Below, one piece after another: positions 34,301-45,900 of a DNA stretch of 64,000 bases (positions within the stretch are counted from its first letter, which is position 1; each line of letters starts with the position of its first letter). Source of the stretch: Xiphias gladius. Taxonomy: Eukaryota; Chordata; Actinopteri; Istiophoriformes; Xiphiidae. The notes under the pieces are model-generated. The model was not told where the DNA came from, searched no databases, and saw only the letters and a program-made list of their open reading frames with translations. The stretch covers positions 8,710,213 to 8,774,212 of the forward strand of contig NC_053408.1 of the NCBI RefSeq assembly GCF_016859285.1, read 5' to 3'. The position numbers and the translations under genes were made by a program.

Positions 34301-37300
34301 ACATTTATAAGTAGATGACATGCCTATACAGTTTGATTAGTAAATGAGTATGCTCCATGGCCATAAAAACTTTAAGCTACGTATTACTTCATGGCAGATA
34401 ATTGCTGCAGTAAATGCAACTTAATTCATATAGAACTCAGATATTCTCCTTTTGTGTGACATCTAGCAAATTAATTGGCAGATATCAACTGGATTCGCTG
34501 TGTGAAAAATAACATTTTGGGTGTGATTTACTCATCAGATTTGTAGTTTATGGATTCTGATCTTTTGAAAAAGTGAGGTTTCTTGCATGGCACGGGACAT
34601 TATCATGGTAAAAACCCTCCATACCTGACGTTTAATGCAGCTATTTAGTGGAATAATGTGTATTCACATTGTCTCGATTAAATAAGCGACATTTTGCTGA
34701 GATGTTCACACTTCTGTATCTCTGTACTGAGTGTCATCAGTGGTAAACACTGAAACACAGAGCCACTGTAATGCAAATGGGTGAAGTGCAAATGGATGCA
34801 GTTTACATACACTACACGAGTCTATATATATAGAGAGCGAGCACAGGCATTGTTCAGTCTAACGACACTGCAATGAAAAGAAATACAGCCTGCTCATCAT
34901 TCATTAATTTCAATGAGACCACTGACTGCGGTGGCACAGAAATGATGCTGACACAGAGGCACCCTTGTATTCGCTTGCATTTGCAGTGTCATTTATAGTC
35001 TTGATGACTTGTAGTGTTAAATATTACCTGTAGTGCCGGGGTTTATGATGTAAAACTGCATTATACTAACCAATAGAGGAAGCGAAGACCACTCCAAAGC
35101 CGACAGCCAATGGCCCACCCATATTGAGGAACTTCTCGCTCGGGGCGCACATGGCCACAGTAGACAGACCTCCCACGATGCCGGCTGTGTACCAGGCAGC
35201 CCTCATCATCAGGGGCCCTCCCAGAAGAGTAAGGGGGGCGATGACAGCACCCATGACACCTTATCAATAAATACAACAAATAAACCCACAGCTAAATACC
35301 CAATCAAAACAAACAACATTTAAGCAGATATTTGCCATATACAACAGCAGATGTTGCTCGCATTTTGCACGAGTGCCATCTAGTGTTAAACTGAGGCAAC
35401 TACATGACAAAGCTGAGTGGGACAAAACAGAATTATAATTTTCCACAGGACATAGTCCTACAAACCTGCATGGAGCATCCAAGCGAGGTGTTTGGGCACA
35501 GGACTGTGCTCATATGAAATAGACCTGACCAGCATGCCGGCACCAATCATGGCTGCAAAAGTTGCTCCAATCGCCTGCGTTAGAACAAACAGTAGCCATT
35601 CACATTAACAACCTGTGGATTCATATAAAAGTGTCAAATACTTCAGAGACAAAACTGAACAGTACATATATTATAAAAAGGAGCTCTGTGGTGTATTAGC
35701 TTTCAATTTAATTTGAAAATAAATATTGCATTATGGTGAGTACTTAAAAAATACAACTGTGTGTGAGTGTGTTGAGTTATAAAGCTGACCAGCCAGGATC
35801 CTCTCATCATCAGACCCATAAGTGCTGGGGTCCTGCTCACAGCTACAGCTGACAGAGCAGTCAGTCCAACGCTGCCTGCAAAGTACATGTAGGTGGAGTG
35901 GATCCTGTCCTTCACATACTGTGGCCAGATCCTGCACAGAGAATAAAGAGCCACAAGAAGGTCGGTCATGGACACTTTCTACTGACTTGTGCCTCAAAAC
36001 AAAATTAAGATGGTAAAAGACGCTGTTACTCACACTGCTTTCTCAATGGCACCAATTTCATTGGACATGCCGAGCCCATAGTAGCACAGAGCTCCAAGAC
36101 CAACTGCTGCACCTCCAGCCAGAATCATTCTTCCCATGCTGTCAACTTGAGTTGGAACAAAAATGGTTTTAGACACATATTTCATTCTTTTTCTTCTAAT
36201 TTCCATTCCACCATATCATAAACATAATTGCTTAATTAGTAAAAGTGTTCAAGACAAGGACCGTGACTGTCTGGGGCAAAAGGTTTTGTTTGTGCTTCAA
36301 GAGAAAAATTTGTCATCATGCAGTAGACATTTTTTTTGCTATCTAAGAAGGCTTCTGTCTATCTGGGTTTATTATATTTTGTAAAACTATGGTCTGGATA
36401 GCATAAAACTCCAGTTATGTAACAGTATGTAATAGAATATGTAACTCGTATATGCCACAGCATTACTTCTAATGGCGGTATCTGTCGCTGGCTCAAAAGC
36501 TGCTTCTTTGAGCTGGTCTCTGGTTGCCCTCCCACGTCGAAAACCAAATCTGGCCTTAGAGGAGAAACCCTGGTAAAAGAAGAACAGGAATTAAACAAAC
36601 CTGCAAATACTAATTTTATTGAACATTTATCATTTTACATTTTGAATATTATCTGGCAGTCTTATTGAGAGCAATTTCCCCTGACAGATGTTCAGATGCA
36701 CTAATGAGGACACTAATGGGAGAAGACTGGTTACTATATGGCTCAAAATTGCACCCCATCAGTTATTGGACAGTTTGTTTTTTTGTTTGTTTTTTTAGCC
36801 TTGTTTGAGACATCTGAGTTGCTGCCAACATATCTGATTTTATGATGAGAAATATCAGGGTCCTGCTAGTTACTTTGCTCCCGACCAGGACCCTGGCTGA
36901 GGCAAATGATAAAATCAGAGGTATCCAACTTGCTTTAGACAATAACCTCTGTATGAAAGAAAGTCGAGTGGATGTATTATCTTACATTTAGTCTGTTTCG
37001 AAGTCAAATTGTAGACTTGTTTCTAGTCTTCATCTGTCCATCAAGAAAATACACACAAACTATAACAAGAGACTGCATGATAAACTGACAAGTCACATCA
37101 AAGAAACACTGATTAGGATGTATTGAAAAAACTAGGGGCTTGATGTATTAACGGTACATACAATGTTTTGAGGGGTTGCTTCTTAACATTCAAAGCCAAC
37201 TGCATGATGTCATTGTTTGTGCATTTCAATATCTGCTGTTGTCACCCAGGATTAACAAGAGTTTTTTCAAACCTCGTCTACTATTGTCATAGTAGTAATG

Positions 37301-37532
37301 GTGAAGGTGTCATCTTAATTAGCAGGGGACGCAGTAATCAGAAAGCTTGCAGACATGTTAGAGAGCCATGTGTGCCAATCTAGTGTTAACTTTACTGTAC
37401 CTGCTGTGGCCTGAGCAGGGGTGTACTGGCCCGCAGGGTGGGTGCTCTCAGGGCCGGGGAGCCCTGCGTCAGCACGGGACGGAGCCCGGCTAAGGGGAGA
37501 CTCCTCAGGCACGTCAACCTCGCCACCAACAT
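31350..37532 (-). CDS. ghitm: GHITM / TMBIM5 (MICS1), mitochondrial inner-membrane Bax-inhibitor-1 family protein
   Basis: Coding exons in transcript order are 37401-37532, 36467-36569, 36034-36145, 35790-35931, 35466-35574, 35071-35259, 33496-33667 and 31350-31437. All introns are GT-AG with matching phases, and the product is 348 aa against 345 in human. The N-terminus (MLVARLTCLRSLPLAGLRPV) is an arginine-rich mitochondrial presequence. The membrane core follows, with AVGLGALCYYGLGMSNEIGA, IWPQYVKDRIHSTYMYFAGS, MCAPSEKFLNMGGPLAVGFG and VYGGLVLFSMFLLYDTQKVI. The C-terminus is YGVQKYDPINACMGIYMDTL through a glycine-rich end with GKRK. GHITM maintains cristae and cytochrome c retention and acts in mitochondrial calcium and proton exchange. 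The exon at 36145 uses an AAG acceptor; the stronger-looking CAG seven bases later would break the frame. Position next to cdhr1 fits the conserved block. Confidence 0.94.
31486..33429 (-). mobile_element. Decayed Tc1/mariner-type transposon inside ghitm intron 7
   Basis: Terminal inverted repeats are 'ggcaagaaaaagtacgtgaa' at 31491-31510 and, inverted, 'ttcacttactttttcttgcc' at 33405-33424. A minus-strand remnant near 31840-31930 reads EWPSLSPDLKPIGMLWNKL, the usual C-terminal signature of Tc1 transposases (WPxxSPDLNPIExLW). The frame is otherwise broken and no active transposase remains. The element makes up nearly the whole 2.06-kb intron and carries a nested insertion at about 32157-32990. 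Confidence 0.8.
32157..32990. mobile_element. Nested insertion within the Tc1-type element
   Basis: The Tc1-like sequence is interrupted near 32150 and resumes near 33008 ('ccagcttaatgctaatcaac'). The inserted segment starts near 'ctagggatgtcctg' and ends near 'gtaccgtggactgatc'. Both ends carry related 'ataccaa/ggtatc' words suggestive of degenerate inverted ends, possibly a hAT-type MITE. The plus-strand frame at 32628-33005 is leucine-rich low complexity and not a gene. Confidence 0.45.
36824..36930. repeat. Imperfect palindrome between ghitm exons 1 and 2
   Basis: Left arm 'atatctgattttat...cagggtcctg' (about 36830-36865) pairs with right arm 'caggaccctgg...ataaaatcagaggtat' (about 36886-36923). 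It probably derives from a fold-back MITE. Confidence 0.55.
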
Positions 37533-38090
37533 GGTCACTATATATATTATCCTTTATCAGCCTGAGAAATAAACACTGCGTCAGGAACATATCTGAGTGC
37601 AACACGATGTTTTGGTAGCACATTTCTGTCTGTTTGGTTATGTCACAGTCACAAAGCCAGTTAGGCAACAAGGTTTAGGTAATACAGCAATAACAATGGC
37701 CAGTTAGTGAAGAAAATAAACTTTGATATCATAATATTTCACTATAGTTAAGAAAGCTAGCCAACATTAGCTAGCACGTTATATCTGCGTGTAGACACAC
37801 TTAGCTAAAAACTCTTTTGGATACTGCAGGTACTGCGATTTTAGTTTAACAAAATAAACTAACTTAACAGTACTAATACATTTCCTGTTGCATGATTTTG
37901 TAATTTCAAGAATCTTCGCTATAAATTAAAAGTACATACCGAGAGCAGCGTTTGCCGTTCACCTTTCTAGATACAAGTGCGCAAGTTTCTGACGCAACTG
38001 TTTTGCAACCTTCCTGAATATTCTCCATTTGTGCGTCATCGTTAAGCGACAGTCTTGATGGGAATTGTAGTTCTAAGTCAGTCTGCACCT
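37533..38090 (-). promoter_or_regulatory. ghitm: ghitm 5' untranslated exons and promoter
   Basis: The coding first exon has an acceptor (ttatttctcag) so that its 5' untranslated part is 37533-37560. An upstream non-coding exon ends at the donor ctctcg|gtatgt, with its last base at 37940, and probably starts near 38050-38090. The intron between them is about 380 bp. The open frame that covers the upstream exon is not used by the main product. Confidence 0.5.
38059..38072 (-). promoter_or_regulatory. ZNF143/Staf-type promoter element
   Basis: On the minus strand this reads AACTACAATTCCCA, matching the core of the well-known ZNF143 site ACTACAATTCCCAG of housekeeping promoters. It sits at the expected ghitm transcription start. 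Confidence 0.6.
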
Positions 38091-38104
38091 TCTATCCCTA
38101 TAAA

Positions 38105-38345
38105 AAAGTTGTCAGTGGTCGAAGAGGGTATCAAAATCCTTTACTTACGATAAAATAGCAAATTAATTGGGAGCTTAAATAAAAATTTAAAAGATACTGC
38201 AAAACATTACAAGTTGAACTTAAGTAAAGTACTTGGGTAAAATGTGCCTTGATTTAAATTGTTCTCCCTTTACTTATTATCATCACTATTATTTCATTTA
38301 AAACCCTTTTCTCATTATTATTGTTTTATTTTTCTAAAATGCAAC
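38105..38345. repeat. Family B repeat fragment between ghitm and chst3 promoters
   Basis: Contains 'cttaagtaaagtacttggg' and 'gtatcaaaatcctttactt', related to the family B repeats at 9.2 and 27.6 kb. It lies between the two divergent promoters. Confidence 0.45.
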
Positions 38346-38447
38346 TGACTTACTCTCTGCCACTGTATATCATATAATATCATAAATAATGTCAGACTGT
38401 ATATGCAAGTGGTTTCGTAATGATCCTTCCCTCTTCACCTACAGGTC

Positions 38448-38457
38448 TATATAAAAG
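38448..38457 (+). promoter_or_regulatory. TATA box of the presumed chst3 promoter
   Basis: TATATAAAAG on the plus strand, followed about 30 bp later by GC-richer sequence that runs as a presumptive first exon to a donor near 39001. The assignment to chst3 rests on orientation and the absence of another plus-strand gene before chst3. Confidence 0.45.
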
Positions 38458-38479
38458 TCGGGACGCACAATGTGTCCCT

Positions 38480-39001
38480 CTCCACTAGGTGGAGTGCGTG
38501 CCACTTCTTTTTGTTGCGAATACACCACGAACTACCAAAAACATAACTTTGGCCAAAATAACAACAGTTCCAGGCCAACACCCCGTTGTTTCCCTAAACG
38601 CCGTTGATCGTGTGGTGTGAGTTTGTTTTGTTATCTGCTATTAGAGACTACAAACTGAGGGGTCTGTGAGGGGTCACGGCTGTGCGCGTCGCGCCTGAGG
38701 CTCCGCTCCTTCGGACCGAGCTTTCTCATGTGATTCACTGAGTCGCGACTTGGTTGGATGGACTCGTCCCGTCAGTCCGTCAGTTTCCTCAAACAAGATG
38801 CCATGTGATCTACGGGTTTTACTTACTAAAACAAGTTCTGCGGCATCTTCTGGGTCGGAGTGTTCTTTGTCGCACAGGCGAGGGAGTCACGGGAAGTGAT
38901 GGACTTCATTTCTACCCGGAGTCGCTCCTGGAGGACAGGCTGACCAACTTCACGGACGAACCGAAGCGGGACACCTTCAGACGCCGCAGCTCATCATGAT
39001 G
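38480..39001 (+). other. chst3: Presumed chst3 5' untranslated first exon
   Basis: A locally GC-rich block downstream of a TATA box, ending at a GTGGGT donor (39002) or GTACGG (39006). It contains several short upstream ORFs: ATG at 38758 (17 codons to TGA), ATG at 38899 (15 codons to TGA), and ATGATG at 38996-39001 directly before the donor. Joined to the acceptor at 43227 it would form a 5' leader of about 650 nt. Mammalian CHST3 also has untranslated upstream exons. An alternative is that it belongs to an unannotated plus-strand transcript. Confidence 0.4.
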
Positions 39002-42000
39002 GTGGGTACGGATAGCGGGCAAACCGGTCCCCGTAAATCTGAATGATAGTTCATAATTGACTAAAACCTATAATATCACATGGGAGGACTGTTAAGCTTT
39101 AATGAAATCATACGAATAACTACTTCAAAGTACAATAAAGTCACTCAACGGTTACGGTTGTGAATCTCTGACAAATAAGCCACTTAAGGGACGCGACTTT
39201 TCATTGAGGGCCTGTTTTATTATGAAAGCATGACTCCATGCCGGCTTGTCCTTTTGACCTTTTCCAGATTTCCAGAGACCCTATCCACTATTGCTTGATA
39301 GAAGTCTGACTTTTTCCTCATTTAAGTCTTTATTCAGCCTGTTTATTAACCACTTTATAAATGAACATCAAATCCTCTGCTCTAGATTTGCAGTGTTACC
39401 GTGCATGCTTATATGTTTTTGACCCACAAATCTGCTGCATGACTACTACTTCTACTGTCCCAGTCTAAAATCACCACATTGTCCCAAACGTATTTATGAA
39501 CATGACATCCTCGCCTACACTGCTATCGTAATTAAACCTGTTGCCTGCATGCCATACCCCCCCCCCCACACACACACACACACACGCGCGCCCACGCACA
39601 TCCCGATGGATACGGCTGAACTGCCTCTTTTAATAAAATGACTCGAGCTGCCAAGACATATGCCCCATATATAAAATTACCACTTATTATCCAGTGTTTC
39701 TTGCAAAACTAATCTATTGAATTTTAGGCAAGATCATTAATTGGTAGTATTTATGACCCGCCTAAAATAAAAGTTTAACCGCCTTTCTAAAGGAGTGCAC
39801 TCATTAAACGACTGGTAACCATAGCAACAGTACTGCCGTTTGATGAATAACTAATAACTCACAGCGAAACGGACCTGACCATCAGTTAAACTGACCCAAA
39901 ACAGACCTTCCTCGTTTTCCTTTGGTAAGTGCCCAAGGAATACATGCAGTAACACACTCTTAGATGTCCTGATTAATGCTCTCTTATCGCTGTATAAGTT
40001 ATTTTTAGGGCAATGCTGATGTGTGACTCTACTGTAAATCATGATTGGAAATTGTAGATTTTCTGGGAAGTAACTTCGGACACAGTTTATAGATAAAATA
40101 ATCAGATGGGAATGCCTGAGTGTTTTTTCTAGCTTATTTCAAGAATTTTACATCGTAGCAAGGCATCCTGTGTTTTAAGTTAATGATGCGTTTGGTTTGT
40201 ATAATCTTACCCTGCAAAGTCACTATAACTACAGCTATTAAACAAATGTAGTGGAGCACAACGCACTGTACAATGCTGCCTTCATTGACTTCTAACACTG
40301 CCCACATGACTTAATGCAACCCTACTAACCATACTCCACCATTATATTTCAAACATTTTGTATTTTCTAGTCTGGTATTTTTGTATATCCTCCTATAATT
40401 ATCACACCTAAATACTGCATTTCTGAGAGCATCTAAGAAAAAAACAATCCCTTCATGGGGTTGGAAAGGGACGTTGTGTGACATATAGTGTACATTTGCA
40501 GTACAATCTCAAGCAAGAGACTGTGGGATTGATTGGCTGGTGTTTAATTTGTCTTCACTTGAAGTTTACATCAAATAAAATGCAGCTATTAAATGCATTT
40601 GTAACAAGATGATAAATGGTGCAGTGGCGGTTCTGTTAGGAGCAGATGATCAAACGTGTCATATGCCTCACTGGTTTGTGAATATTCAAGAATGTCAGCT
40701 CATGTATGTGTACTTTTTTTAAAATTTTAAACAGCAGATGCAATTAACTGAGATGATTGGTGTACATCTAATTTACTATATAAATGACAAAACCTCTGAC
40801 CACTTATTTTCTTGATCAGTTGTTTGTTTTTTAATTTTAAATCATATATGGAGAAAAATAAAACTGCTTATACACATACTTAATCCCACAGAACTATAGT
40901 GTTGTAGAAAAAGTATCGTAGATTTCTGTCAGTAATTGTCCCCTCATGTCTCATTCATTAGCCCAAATCATTTTTGGTGTTTATCTTAATTTGTTCAGGT
41001 ACAGTCACAGTAGAAAATAAACTGCATAATAAATATGCTGTACTCTAACTGTAGATCTACTCAGATCCTCGGTTGATTTACTTAGACAAACTGTGACTGT
41101 ATTTGCACAATGTGCACTTAAGGACTTAGTATTTCCCTCTGATGCAGCCGACTATCTGACCCGTTCTACATGACTCGTAACATCCAGGGGCTTAGTCACT
41201 GACCCTGTGACGTGTGAATGACCTGGGAGTTTATGTTCTGCGATCTCAGCCCACAGGGGGTTTAGAGTCACTCCTGTGTAAAGAGACCTTTGTGGTTGTG
41301 GCATGCAGCAGGGTGGTGCAAGACGGAGCTGATTTTTCCTCCTGGTGAAAACGTGTCACAGTATACAGGCTGTTCACCTTTTCATTACATGCCGCTCCAC
41401 GTCAACGTTGCTCTATTGGAGCTCTAAACTTCCCATTCCCTCCCAGAGAGAATTTCACAGGCAGCGTTCAACCATTCCTTGTGTTTAGACTGTAGTCACT
41501 TGGACTGGCTTCTGCGCTCAGAACTGGCCCAGGACAGAGGCTGCAACAGGATGTGAGAGCTGCGCCTCCAGATGTGTTACACAGAAATTCAAAGACATTC
41601 AGGCTCATCAAAATTCAGAAAACGATGGTCATATATCAGGCTTTTTCACTTCTGTGAACAGTGCTGCTTGTTTCGTGTCAAACACGAGTACCTTGCTGTA
41701 GTGAGTGAAAAGGCTGGTCTGTTGCTTGTGGCTCTGCTGATTAATAGCAGCAGTTTTACTAATGTGTCTTAATGTGTCTTTCGCTAATGTGTCTTCACTA
41801 ATGTGACCTGCAATCGTTTAACAGTGATCCGTAAGGAATCGAAGACAAACTCAGAATTCTGTTTGTGGCACCTGAGAGATCCGATAAGCAAATGTTTTCA
41901 CCAACCCAGGCGTCTGATTCAGGATTACAGTCTCCATTTCTCTAGATCTTCTGTGTGCTTACATATATATATATTTGAATTTCTAACTGAGGCATTTTTG

Positions 42001-43227
42001 TGGGCACACATTAAAATGACACTTTTCCCGATTCCTCAGAGTGGAGACTGTCTCATTTGCTCTTGCCATGTTATTGACCCTTTCACTGGCGGAGGAGGTA
42101 GGCAGGATTATGTTAAAATCCGAAGATTAGTAAGGGATCTGAGCCAAGCTGCTATTATCTTAAAAGTGAACTAATATTAATCCCACAGGAATGTGTAAGA
42201 TATTCCCAAATAATGCATCATTAAAGACACCCTTATTTTCATTTGACTACCCACTGTCTTCCCTCTACAGTCTTACAAATGTGATGAATGACCTCCAGGC
42301 TCACAGCTCCACAATTTACGGCTGAGTGACAAGCAGGCTTTCCCCTTCAATTTCAGCACTGTGCAGTTATACCTCTTAGCGTTATGACATGTGTCCCTCT
42401 CAGTCCCAGTCAGTCTTTTAGAAGCACAAAGGCATATTAAGGGAAAGCAGCAAGTCATTAACCCATCACCAGATGGTCTACTATACCAGTAGCCCATGTC
42501 ACTGAGTGCCTCTGCTGAAAAGATCTCTTCTTGCTCGTGTTGACATAGAGGAGCAGCTGGTAGTTTAGACCACAGGCTGCCCTGCTATCTATCAGTGGGA
42601 GGTAGGATTATCACTCTAACCCAGACAACTCTGATTTTTTTAAGGAAGCAGCTTTGCAGTTGTGGAATTAGAGATTACTTACAAAATTGTGCTCGATTGC
42701 AGTCACTCATATTTCATTTGTTCCCTCACAGTTTCTTTTCTGCTCATTTTTAAAAAATAAGTTCTACACAGACTGAACCATAAATACAGTGCATCAGCTT
42801 TCAGTCTTGCATTGTGGGTGGGCATGTTCCTTAAATGCACTGGTGCACTTAAAGATAACAAGTACTTCCTCGTGGGAAGGATTCCAGTATAACAAACTCA
42901 GCTATTTTCTATTCTTGCCTTCTTAAGATATGATATTTTTTGTCTTTGAGTAAATCTTTGGCTTTTCAGAACACAGTATAGCGTTGCTTGGCATGCCTAA
43001 CAGATAGAGGAAGGGAAGAGTCATAGGAATGAGAAGAGCCTCTGTGCAAACCCTACTCTGACTCAGCATCACAGTGCAAGACTTTAAACTTCCTGATTTC
43101 GATGAGTAGTTGAAACAAATACCGAGAAGTGTTCAGACAGAAAGAATTGAGACCAAGTACGTACTCAAAGCTGTGCGCACATGTGCAAAATGTGTAACTG
43201 ACAGGTTGATGTTCATTTCATTTGCAG
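39002..43227 (+). other. Presumed chst3 intron 1
   Basis: About 4.2 kb without a recognisable exon. It includes a poly-C/CA/CG microsatellite (39557-39600), a family B fragment (about 40205-40300) and a short tandem repeat of 'ctaatgtgtctt' (41759-41806). The plus-strand frame at 41803-42174 has no family features. Confidence 0.4.
39557..39600. repeat. Poly-C, CA and CG microsatellite
   Basis: A run of C followed by (CA)n and (CG)n. It is a compound microsatellite that may adopt Z-DNA. Confidence 0.85.
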
Positions 43228-43361
43228 GGTGAAACATCACCTAAAGCGAGGAATACAAATAGCTGGAAGGCTCTTTAAGAAGGCGACTGGAGACTTGTGA
43301 GATTGGCAGAACCTATTAAGAAGCAGTCTGTAAAAGCATATCCAGACAGCTACATCCAAGA

Positions 43362-44888
43362 ATGAGGATCAAATACACAATATCCATTGTCTTTTTTGTG
43401 GCACTTGTTATCATTGAGAAGGAAAACAACATTATCTCAAGGTAAGTTCATTTAAGTGACCAATGGAGCGCATTTGTGATTTTCACCGGGTTTGTGTATG
43501 TTTACCTTTTCTAAGCTTTGAACAGATATTTTTTTTTAACAACTTATTGAACACGAAACAACACAGAATTGCTTCAAATGTCGAGGTAAATAACAAGGCA
43601 ATGACTTCTTTATGTTGACTTTGAAAGATAAAATGAATGTGTTTCCTCTTGCACCCTCAGGGTGTCCGATAAGCTCACCTTAAAGCAGACCCCCCAGACA
43701 CCTCTACAGCCAAGTGGCTTCTCCCACATACTGCTGAAGCGCAATGGTTCCTTTACGTCACTCAGCAAGCTGGACCCTGCCTTCACGCTTATGAAACGAC
43801 GCCTGGAGAACTACAGCAAGCACCAGGAGGTGATGACAAGGGGGAAGAAACACATCCTCCTGTTAGCCACCACCAGGACGGGCTCCTCGTTTGTGGGCGA
43901 GTTTTTCAACCAGCAGGGCGACAACATGTTCTACTTGTTTGAGCCACTGTGGCATGTTGAGAAGATGTTGACACTGGAGACCGGAGGCACCAACGCCACA
44001 GCGGCAGCCAAGGCTTACCGTGATGTGCTCCAGCAGCTCTTCCTGTGTGAATTCTCCCTGCTGGAGAGCTTCATCGACCCCCTTCCTGTGGACCATATCA
44101 CCACCGCCCTCTTCCGCAGGGAGTCCAGCAGCTCTTTGTGTGAGGAGTCGGTCTGTAGCCCCTTCATCAAAGGGGTCTTTGAGCGCTATCACTGCAGGAC
44201 CAAGCGCTGTGGGCCCCTGAACCTGACCATGGCATCTGAGTCCTGCCTCCAGAAGGAGCACAGGGCCATCAAGTCAGTCAGGGTGCGCCAGCTGGAGACC
44301 CTCCGTCCTCTGGCTGAGGACCCACGTCTTGACGTGAAGTTCATTCAGCTGGTTCGGGATCCTCGGGCTGTACTGGCCTCACGTATGGTGGCCTTTGCAG
44401 CCAAATACAAGAACTGGAAGCGGTGGGCCATAGGTGGGGATGTACCCATCGATGATGATGAGGTGAGGAAGCTGAAAGGGAACTGCGACAACATCAGGAT
44501 GTCTGCGGAGATCGGCCTCAGGCAGCCACTGTGGCTGCGTGGGCGTTACATGCTAGTCCGGTATGAGGACATCGCTCGGTTCCCCATGAGGAAGGCAGCG
44601 GAGATGTACAGGTTTACTGGAATCCCGTTCACTCCACAAGTGAAATCCTGGATCCTGAAGAACACCCAGGCCTCCAAGGAGACCAGCGGTGTTTACTCTA
44701 CACAAAAAAACTCCTCAGAACAAGTAGAGAAATGGAGGTTCAGTTTACCTTTCAAAATAGCCCAGGTTGTACAGAAAGTTTGTGGTCCAACGCTGAAGCT
44801 TTTTGGGTACAAATTTGTAAGCAGTGAAGAAATTTTAACAGATAAGTCTGTTAGTTTGATTGAGGATAAAGTGTTCAAGTTTTTATAG
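43362..44888 (+). CDS. chst3: CHST3, chondroitin 6-O-sulfotransferase 1
   Basis: Coding exons are 43362-43441 and 43661-44888 (GT-AG, phase 2), giving 435 aa; human CHST3 is 479. Exon 2 of the transcript starts at 43228 after a tttgcag acceptor, and an in-frame TAA upstream of 43362 makes this ATG the first usable one. The N-terminus ([20 protein letters not shown]) is a type II signal anchor matching the conserved MRSKYALF...IEKEN region of human CHST3. The 5'-phosphosulfate loop is ATTRTGSSF at about residue 96, followed by [20 protein letters not shown]; the 3'-phosphate loop is [12 protein letters not shown] at about 257. Further conserved blocks are [21 protein letters not shown] and [19 protein letters not shown]. 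The enzyme transfers sulfate from PAPS to C6 of GalNAc in chondroitin in the Golgi. Most of the length difference lies in a shorter stem region. The chst3a/chst3b assignment is not resolved. Confidence 0.93.
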
Positions 44889-45900
44889 ACGCTGACAGAC
44901 ATGAACTTTGAGCCCTGATGCAGGAAAAAACCTTTCTGAAAACTCTGGAATGACTGATATTTATTGGGGTCTTTTATCCTGATACAGAGAGCTATATTTT
45001 TTCTGATAGTGAGCTATTTAAAGTTTTTTACTATTTAAAATAGTTTGATGAAGGCAATGTATTGTTGTGCAGAAAATACATATAAAGCTTTTAACTATTG
45101 AAGCAAGGATGTTGATATGTTGATATATGGGTATAGCATCTTTGTTTTTGCACTCCGGACTATTTTCTCTGTCAAGCGCAAACTGTGTTGTTAGCTTGTC
45201 CTGCAAATCACTCCAAATTTACTTAAGAACAAATTCAGGAAAGTCCTAAGGGAGACAGCTTTGGGTTTGTGAGCAATATATGAGGTGTTTCTATCACTTC
45301 CAGGAACTTAATTAGTTGTTTTTGTCCGGCAACTCCGATTAGCCACACAAGCTGCTTTTACACCAAAGAAACTTGAAATGAAATGTGATGCATTGCCAAA
45401 AAAAATTAATTTCTTTGTATAGCCATGCTCATGGCAGGAAAAGGAAATACTAGTGTTTTGCCAGGTTATTTCTACGCTTGAGATTTAGAAGTAATGTTCC
45501 ATGCTAAATTTATTTATTTTTTGTCTTTGCTAAAAGGTTACAATGACTCCAGGTCTGTTTGTGCTCCACAGGTTCTTTTCCCCTCAGCAGGGGTACTTTT
45601 CTTGCACACGTATGTAGTAGTTTGCTGTACATGCATGTTTGTAATTGGCCAAAATTTGTTTGAAGTTTTCTCCTGGACTGTAAGGACCCTTTCTGTAAAA
45701 ACAGATGTTTACACTGCTACTGTATGCAAACATTCCAACTGCAGCTGGTTTGCAGGATTGTGTGAGGTTTGTCAGCAGGTCTCTTTCTGTTGACACAAGT
45801 CTCTTGGCTGGTGGTAAAAAGGGGCCCCAGTACTCAGGCCAGCCAGACTGTTTGATGATGTTCCAGTCTGTTCTTTTTGTATTTTGTTTGTTACAATAAA
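44889..45900 (+). other. chst3: chst3 3' untranslated region
   Basis: About 1 kb of AT-rich sequence after the TAG at 44886-44888, ending at AATAAA 45895-45900. The short frames within it are not supported as genes. Confidence 0.5.
45895..45900 (+). terminator. Poly(A) signal for chst3
   Basis: AATAAA preceded by a T-rich stretch, about 1 kb after the chst3 stop. Confidence 0.45.

Noticed and set aside
36034-36138. Alternative acceptor CAG|CATGGG for ghitm exon 3
   Set aside because: It looks stronger than the AAG at 36146, but joining it to the donor at 36467 shifts the frame and gives an early stop. The AAG acceptor restores RIDSMGR, which matches the family.
41803-42174. 123-aa plus-strand frame in the presumed chst3 intron
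   Set aside because: It lacks a signal peptide or known motif and overlaps a short tandem repeat at its start.
43863-44261. 132-aa minus-strand open frame
   Set aside because: It is antisense to the conserved chst3 sulfotransferase domain.
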